A stretch of DNA of 17,457 bases from Candidatus Micrarchaeum sp. (GTDB lineage: Archaea > SpSt-1190 > DYHY01), in NCBI GenBank assembly GCA_020723935.1, contig DYHY01000017.1, positions 1 to 17,457 on the forward strand, read 5' to 3'. Each line of letters starts with the position of its first letter. Positions within the stretch are counted from its first letter, which is position 1. Below the pieces are notes generated by a model. That model saw only the letters and a program-made list of their open reading frames with translations. It was not told the origin of the DNA and did not search any database. Made by a program: the position numbers and the translations under genes. Below, one piece after another: positions 13,321 to 17,457 of this stretch.

Positions 13321-13596
13321 ATGCCGAAGATCCGGGAAATCGCAATGACGCCAGTATCGCAGATGAAGCCAATGGAGAAGGTCTTCTTGGGGGTGGTCGC
13401 CCTCGTGGGCTTCGTCAACCTCGGGGTCATCGGGACGATCGCGCGCTCGATATACATCGGGAGCGCCGTCGGGACCGACGTCTTCAACGGCGTCATCCTC
13501 GCGCTCCTGCTCCAGGCGGTCCTCGTGAACACCGTCTTCGTCTGGAGGATAATGGACAGCCTCGAGACGATCAAGGAAGCCAAGGAGAAGAAGTAA
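13321..13596 (+). CDS. Two-helix membrane protein between nop5 and fibrillarin
   Basis: This is an unrecognised 91-aa protein. It has a short basic N-terminus, a first hydrophobic helix (KVFLGVVALVGFVNLGVIGTIA), a small polar loop, a second helix (GVILALLLQAVLVNTVFVW) and a charged C-terminal helix rich in Lys/Glu (SLETIKEAKEKK). Both termini would lie on the same side, probably cytoplasmic. It has its own TATA-like region and shares a 12-nt promoter motif with the fibrillarin gene, so it may be co-regulated with the rRNA-modification genes, although nothing in the protein suggests an RNA role. Codon use matches its neighbours. Confidence 0.75.
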   Translation: MPKIREIAMTPVSQMKPMEKVFLGVVALVGFVNLGVIGTIARSIYIGSAVGTDVFNGVILALLLQAVLVNTVFVWRIMDSLETIKEAKEKK

Positions 13597-13649
13597 GGGC
13601 CCGGCAAGGCAGGCCTCCCCGGGCGGGGGCCGCGCGGAGTAGTTTCATT

Positions 13650-13661
13650 AATAAACGGCTG
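13650..13661 (+). promoter_or_regulatory. Promoter motif aataaacggctg, copy 2 (fibrillarin)
   Basis: This exact copy of the 13278-13289 motif lies 38-49 nt upstream of ATG 13699. Confidence 0.45.
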
Positions 13662-13698
13662 GCTTCCTCCCTGACCCCAAGGTGCCTTTCACATAACG

Positions 13699-14460
13699 AT
13701 GGCAAAGAAGCATCACGGCGATGACAAGCGGCGTAGCGGCCCCGGCGGCCCGAGGAAATTCGGCCACGGAGGGCCCGCCCCGCGCCCGTTCCAATCAGGA
13801 GTCCTGCCCCCCCACGTCGTGCGGGTCGGACGCGACATCGCGACAGAGAACCTCGTCCCCGGGGAGACGGTCTACGGCGAGAGGCTCTCGCGCGTCCAAG
13901 GGACTGAGGTGCGCGTCTGGGATCCGAGGAGGAGCAAGCTCGCCTCCGCGCTCCTCAAGGGGATGAACGTCTACCTTCCCGAGGACGCCCTCGTCCTCTA
14001 CCTGGGCGTCTCCTCGGGGACGACCGCCTCGCACGTCTCAGACATTTGCAGGAACGGGATGGTTTTCGGCGTTGATCCGGCGCCGCGGGTCCTTCGCCAG
14101 TTCTACCTGCTCTCCAAGAAGCGCGAGAACCTCGCCCCGATATTCGCGGACGCGGCGCTTCCCGAGCAGTACGCCTTCCTTGTCCCGAAGGTGGACTTCG
14201 TCTACCAGGACGTCGCCCAGAGGAACCAGGCAGACATATTCTTCAGGAACTGCAGGGCGTTCCTCAAGCGCAAGAACGGCCGCGGCCTCCTGATGGTGAA
14301 GGCGCGCTCCGTCGACGTGAGGAAGCGCCCCGACGTCGTCTTCGAGGAGACGAGGAAGAAGCTGGAAGCGTCCGGCATGAATGTCCTCGCGACGATGCGC
14401 CTCGAGCCGTTCGAGCTAGACCACATGGCGATATACTGCTCCTGGGCGGGCAAGGAATAG
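13699..14460 (+). CDS. flpA: Fibrillarin-like rRNA/tRNA 2'-O-methyltransferase
   Basis: This is the SAM-dependent methyltransferase of the C/D-box sRNP. The 253-aa protein contains the fibrillarin core: PHVVRVGRDIATENLVPGETVYGE, WDPRRSKLASALLKG (K80), the SAM loop LYLGVSSGTTASHVSDI (99-115; usual form GASSGTT), VYQDVAQ (D171), LMVKARSVDV (K201) and ELDHMAIYC (D241, H242). The K-D-K-H catalytic set is complete. The N-terminus has about 30 extra residues, Gly/Pro/Arg/Lys-rich (KRRSGPGGPRKFGHGG...), recalling the GAR region of eukaryotic fibrillarins, which archaeal enzymes usually lack. ATG 13699 is supported by the promoter at 13650. The histidine-phosphatase gene follows 19 nt downstream. Confidence 0.96.
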   Translation: MAKKHHGDDKRRSGPGGPRKFGHGGPAPRPFQSGVLPPHVVRVGRDIATENLVPGETVYGERLSRVQGTEVRVWDPRRSKLASALLKGMNVYLPEDALVLYLGVSSGTTASHVSDICRNGMVFGVDPAPRVLRQFYLLSKKRENLAPIFADAALPEQYAFLVPKVDFVYQDVAQRNQADIFFRNCRAFLKRKNGRGLLMVKARSVDVRKRPDVVFEETRKKLEASGMNVLATMRLEPFELDHMAIYCSWAGKE

Positions 14461-14479
14461 CGCGGGGGCGGAGGCAGTC

Positions 14480-15241
14480 ATGTCAAGGCGCGGCCGCCTG
14501 CGCAACCGCAACAAAAGCAGCAGTAGAGGCATCGGCGGCAGCGCCCGCCCGGTCCAGAGCCAAGGGCAGGGCAGGGTGGGGGGCGGAAGGCCCCAGCAGC
14601 AGCAGCCACAAGGAAGGTTCTACCAGAGGTTCCCGCCGCTGCGGCTGATCTTCGTGCGCCACGGGCAGACCAGCTACAACCAGAACAGGGTCATGCAGGG
14701 ATCAATCGACGTCCCGCTCAACGGCAGGGGCAGGGCCCAGGCGAGGGCTGTCGCGAAGCGCCTGGCCGGCGAGAAGATAGACCTGATGTACGCAAGCCCT
14801 ATGAGGCGGGCCCGCGAGACGGCGGAAGAAATCACCCGCCTCCATCCGGGCCTCCCCATCGAGTTCATACCGGCGATCGTCGAGCAGTCCTTCGGGAGCT
14901 TCGAGGGGAAGCCCATCGCGGTCTGGCACGAGTGGAGGAAGACGCGGCCCGACCCGGGGCTCATCCACGAGCGGAGCCACGGCGGCGAGGCCTGGGACGA
15001 CGTGGACGCGAGGATCGCCCCCTTCGCCTCCAAGCTCCTCGCGATAAAGGGCAAGACAGTCGTCATCGTCTCCCACGGCGGCGTCTCGCGCGTCGTCATC
15101 TCGCGCATCCTGGGGATCCCCCTCGAGCACAGCCGCTCGCTCTTCATGGACAACGCGGCGATATGCGAGGTCGTCGTCGCGCACGACTTTACGAAGCTCG
15201 CCTCCTTCAACGACACCCGCCACCTTAAGGACATCTTCTAG
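14480..15241 (+). CDS. Histidine phosphatase (phosphoglycerate-mutase-like) with disordered N-terminus
   Basis: The branch-1 histidine phosphatase fold is clear: LIFVRHGQTSYNQ (phospho-acceptor H61), DVPLNGRGRAQARAVAKRL, YASPMRRARETAEEI (R109/R110), IVEQSFGSFEGK (E135, acid) and VVIVSHGGVSRVVI (H199). The substrate could be a phosphorylated metabolite such as phosphoglycerate or a cobalamin or sugar phosphate; the sequence does not decide. The first ~52 residues are unusual: a low-complexity Arg/Gly/Ser/Gln region with RGG-like spacing and a QQQQ run, probably disordered and RNA-binding-like, resembling the tail of the fibrillarin encoded 19 nt upstream. The two genes are probably cotranscribed. 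Confidence 0.9.
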   Translation: MSRRGRLRNRNKSSSRGIGGSARPVQSQGQGRVGGGRPQQQQPQGRFYQRFPPLRLIFVRHGQTSYNQNRVMQGSIDVPLNGRGRAQARAVAKRLAGEKIDLMYASPMRRARETAEEITRLHPGLPIEFIPAIVEQSFGSFEGKPIAVWHEWRKTRPDPGLIHERSHGGEAWDDVDARIAPFASKLLAIKGKTVVIVSHGGVSRVVISRILGIPLEHSRSLFMDNAAICEVVVAHDFTKLASFNDTRHLKDIF

Positions 15242-15301
15242 GCGCGCCTGCCGGGGACGGCATCCCTGCCAGCTTTTGTCATGCTCCGATGAGTATGGGG
15301 A

Positions 15302-16041
15302 CTATTTTGCGATCCTCCCTAGGACGGCATCCTTGCCATTCTTGCTCATCTTCTCCGAGGCGATCCTCAAGACCAGGAGGCTCGTCCGCCTGCCCGCGAG
15401 GAAGAAGACGACCTCGCGCTCGACTGTCTTGGAGCATTCCTTGAGGAGCCAGCCGACGCCCTTCTGCACCATCTCGTCCTCCAGCAGGCGGGCCGATATC
15501 TCGAAAGCGAGGGGGAGCAGCATTCCCCTGCGGGCGGGGAGGATGAGGGAGACGGCGGCCGCCCGCCTCGCCCACCTGTTTCTCGAGCCAGCCCACTTGA
15601 GGAGCTCGCGTCCGGTCACGTCCGGGAATTTCTCCGAAAGGTATCCGACGGAATGGTTGGAAAGCTCGTCGCAATGGGCCCAGTTGGAGACCTCGCCCAG
15701 CAGGCGCGAGAAGCGCGCGATCGTCCTCTCGTTCCATTCCCTCCTCGTGCGGTAGAGCAAGTCGAGCGCGACGGTCCCCTCCTCCCAATATCTTGGCAGG
15801 AGCATTTCCGCCAGCAGGAAAGCGGCATGCGCGTCCAGCTTTTCCTTCTTCCAGATCGCGCCCGAGATTTCCCTGCACTGCGGGACGGGTATCCCGAGGG
15901 GCCTTATAGTCTCCTTGAAATACCTCCTCTCGCCCTCGGTCCTTTTCGGGTCGGCGAATTTCCCGAGCTCCTTCCCTATCTTCCCCGCGAGGACCTTCGC
16001 GCCCGCCCGATCTTCTTCCCCGCCGCCTGCGCCCTAACCAC
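15302..16041 (-). CDS. AlkD-like DNA alkylation repair protein (HEAT repeats), one apparent frameshift
   Basis: Family features are RRYFKETIRPLGIPVPQCREIS (the usual GVRVPDLR-like segment), WNERTIARFSRLLGEVSNWAHCDELSNH (W then D, as around the AlkD catalytic Asp), NRWARRAAAVSLI (the conserved Arg) and GVGWLLKECSK. These imply removal of alkylated bases from DNA. The frame holding all of this has no ATG, GTG or TTG before Met 15805, which would delete about a third of the protein. GTG 16041, overlapping the DHH stop, opens another frame (MVRAQAAGKKIG); one added base in the C-runs near 16001-16009 fuses it to AKVLAGKIGKELG..., giving about 246 aa, a normal AlkD length. It is translationally coupled to the DHH gene. 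Confidence 0.75.
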
Positions 16042-17008
16042 TCAATTTCACTTTTATCTTCCTGATGAATGGCGCCAGCTTCCTTTCCGGGACGAAGCCG
16101 CCGACAGCCTGCAGATGCCCGCCGCCGTAGCCCCTGACGAGCTGCGGCAGGCCGCCCGGGCCGCGCGCGGAGAAGGACCATCCGCCCGCAGCCTTCTGGA
16201 ACACGAACACAGTCCCCCCTGGGTTCTCCAGCTTGAACCTCTGGACGACCTCGCTCTTCACACGCATGCGCGACGAGAACTTCAGGATAGCAAGCCTCCC
16301 TGCCCTCTCGCGCACGCCCGCCTTGGAGAGGACGCGCCCGACCTCGGCTTCGATCCTGCCCCTGGCCGCAAGGAGCCTGTCCGCGCCGTGCCTCCCGTCG
16401 AGGAATTCCTGCGGGGTCCTGCACGCGAGAAGGGCCTTCACGGCGAGCGAACAGCCCCTGTCCTTGCCGAGGACCGCTATCCCACAATCCACCGCCGAGG
16501 CGATCTTCCCCGCGTCCGAGCTGAAGTAGAGATCCTCCTGCGTGCCGTGCCAGCCCCACCCCTTCCAGATCCTGTCCATGAACTCGGGGAGGAGGGCGAC
16601 GCACCAGTCGGCGACGACGCCGACGAACGCCTGCCAGTCCCTGCCGCCGAACAGGAGGTATGTCATGTAGGAGACGGGATAGGTGGGATGCCTCCCGAGG
16701 ACCGGGTTTATGTGCAAGATCCCCTTGCCCGTTATCCTTCTGCTCTCGTGGTGGTCGATGATCGTCACGCGCGCACCGGTCGCGAGGGCCGACCTCTTGT
16801 CGGCGGTGCCCAGGTCAAGGACGTAGATTTCCGAAAATCTCCCCGCGGCGCCCCGCAGGAGCGAGGGCAGGGATTTCTGCTCGGAGACGGGGAAGAGCCT
16901 CGCTCCCGCGGCCCTCGCCCTTCCCAGGCCCGAAAGGACGTTCGCTGCCGATATGCAGCCGTCGGTGTCGGAGTGGAAGAACAGCGCGACAAAGTGTTTC
17001 TCGCCCAT
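16034..17008 (-). CDS. DHH-family phosphoesterase (RecJ-like)
   Basis: This 324-aa protein has the DHH domain motifs HSDTDGC (H12, D14, D16), YVLDLG (D65) and IDHHES (D85-H86-H87), which bind two metal ions, and a DHHA1-type C-terminal substrate domain with GYGGGHLQAVGGF near 292-305. Archaeal members include RecJ-like nucleases, the Cdc45/GINS-associated nuclease GAN and nano-RNA or cyclic-dinucleotide phosphodiesterases; this one is shorter than typical GAN, so the substrate is open. The frame extends to 17095, but the TATA box at 17035-17042 lies inside that extension and about 30 nt above ATG 17008, which I take as the leaderless start. The AlkD-like gene overlaps its 3' end, suggesting a joint role in DNA or nucleotide repair. 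Confidence 0.9.
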   Translation of the reverse strand: MGEKHFVALFFHSDTDGCISAANVLSGLGRARAAGARLFPVSEQKSLPSLLRGAAGRFSEIYVLDLGTADKRSALATGARVTIIDHHESRRITGKGILHINPVLGRHPTYPVSYMTYLLFGGRDWQAFVGVVADWCVALLPEFMDRIWKGWGWHGTQEDLYFSSDAGKIASAVDCGIAVLGKDRGCSLAVKALLACRTPQEFLDGRHGADRLLAARGRIEAEVGRVLSKAGVRERAGRLAILKFSSRMRVKSEVVQRFKLENPGGTVFVFQKAAGGWSFSARGPGGLPQLVRGYGGGHLQAVGGFVPERKLAPFIRKIKVKLSG

Positions 17009-17034
17009 GCGGATGGCAGCCCCCCTCTCCCCTG

Positions 17035-17042
17035 GATTTAAA
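17035..17042 (-). promoter_or_regulatory. TATA box of the DHH gene
   Basis: TTTTAAAT on the minus strand lies about 30 nt upstream of ATG 17008 and shortens the gene from its longest open frame. Confidence 0.6.
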
Positions 17043-17100
17043 ACCCGCGCCAGGCACGTTTTAAGGGCCGGAAGATTAACCCCCAAAGGGTCCAAAATGC

Positions 17101-17108
17101 TTTTATAT
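17101..17108 (+). promoter_or_regulatory. TATA box of the last gene
   Basis: TTTTATAT lies 30-37 nt upstream of ATG 17138. Confidence 0.6.
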
Positions 17109-17137
17109 CACAACGACTCCCAGTGAAACTTAGCGCA

Positions 17138-17457
17138 ATGTCAGAAGACGACTTCGAACTTGTCCCTATAACGCCCGTGCGCAAGCTTGAACGCGAGATT
17201 CAGTCCCTGAAGACCCAGCTCAAGAGCGCGCCGGACCAGACATCTCTCGTGAACCAGATAATCGAGATTCTCAGGATGAACCAGGCCATCGTCGACCAGC
17301 TTTCGACGAAGCAGGGCGAGCTCATCGGCAAGATCAACGACACGAACCAGAAGCTGGACAAGCTTTCCGACTCGATAAACGGCCTCGTGGAGGAGCTGAT
17401 CGCGGGAGCCGAGGAAGAGGTCGGGTCGGCGGGCCCGGCGGGGGGCGCCCCCGCCTC
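17138..17457 (+). CDS. Coiled-coil protein, cut by the window end
   Basis: ATG 17138 opens a frame that runs off the window after 106 codons. It begins MSEDDFELVPITPVRKLEREI, followed by about 75 residues of heptad-like helix (SLKTQLKSA, QIIEILRMNQAIVDQLSTKQGELIGKINDTNQKLDKLSDSINGLVEELI), then an acidic, Gly/Ala/Pro-rich linker that starts to look disordered. Short archaeal proteins with a VPxxPxRxLE opening and a coiled coil are known to me as uncharacterised; I infer oligomerisation. It is divergent from the DHH gene, with its own TATA box. What follows the linker is outside the window. Confidence 0.8.
   Translation, partial: MSEDDFELVPITPVRKLEREIQSLKTQLKSAPDQTSLVNQIIEILRMNQAIVDQLSTKQGELIGKINDTNQKLDKLSDSINGLVEELIAGAEEEVGSAGPAGGAPA

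Noticed and set aside
15279-16604. 441-codon open frame on minus across the DHH and AlkD-like genes
   Set aside because: It is a GC-driven shadow: the alternative frame has clear DHH and AlkD motifs, while this one is Arg/Gly-rich with no recognisable pattern.
15653-17041. 462-codon open frame on plus
   Set aside because: Antisense shadow of the DHH and AlkD-like genes; Pro/Arg/Leu-rich composition and no motif.
1-17457. CRISPR array
   Set aside because: No regularly spaced short repeats. The only sizeable direct repeats are the two 89-bp copies and the tRNA-derived fragments.
1-17457. General reassignment of TAG to an amino acid
   Set aside because: TAG ends about half of the clear genes (e.g. 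flpA, nop5, pit, DUF47, histidine phosphatase) with no conserved sequence beyond it, so the two in-phase continuations are better explained locally.

Overview
The window is archaeal. It carries a Nop5 - fibrillarin pair (the C/D-box 2'-O-methylation core), a RecJ-like DHH phosphoesterase, a DUF47/Pit phosphate-uptake pair and four tRNA genes. Many starts lie 25-35 nt downstream of a TATA box, which suggests leaderless transcripts. The genome is GC-rich, with frequent ATA (Ile) and AGG (Arg) codons. Many small multi-helix membrane proteins of unknown function would fit a DPANN-type lineage (Micrarchaeota/Diapherotrites-like), but no marker here settles the phylum.

Layout. 1-2.1 kb: tRNA-Arg(CCU) diverges from a small helical protein and a six-to-seven-helix membrane protein; a convergent CPxC-motif conserved protein follows. 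2.15-2.45 kb: tRNA-Ser(CGA) with a broken partial copy of its own 3' end. 2.47-4.6 kb: a two-gene membrane operon, then about 1 kb of AT-richer sequence holding a decayed gene. 4.6-9.6 kb: a GT39-like glycosyltransferase, a small unknown protein, DUF47 + Pit, and two divergent small genes; four of these six have apparent frameshifts. 9.6-10.4 kb: tRNA-Gly(GCC), whose 3' end belongs to an 89-bp perfect direct repeat that recurs 617 bp downstream and brackets an AT-richer DUF457 hydrolase-like gene, giving the structure of a small integrated element. 10.65-11.2 kb: tRNA-Val(GAC) and a structured, gene-free stretch that may encode a minus-strand RNA. 11.25-12.25 kb: a three-gene operon with two small membrane proteins and one soluble protein. 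12.3-15.2 kb: nop5, a two-helix membrane protein, fibrillarin and a histidine phosphatase; the last two carry disordered Gly/Arg/Gln-rich N-termini. 15.3-17.46 kb: an AlkD-like gene overlapping the DHH gene, and a coiled-coil gene cut by the window edge.

The most distinctive signal lies at two tRNA loci. Downstream of both tRNA-Ser and tRNA-Gly is a partial copy of that tRNA's T-arm and 3' end. In each copy the T-arm is interrupted by about 30-37 nt sharing the pattern GAGC-NN-CGGCGA ... CT ... GGAGC. This looks like an unrecognised tRNA-targeting element or its att-site remnant; no integrase is visible. Separately, at least six genes have single-base or 4-base frame disruptions, most repaired by adding one base in a short G/C run. 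Assembly error, gene decay and recoding cannot be told apart from sequence alone.
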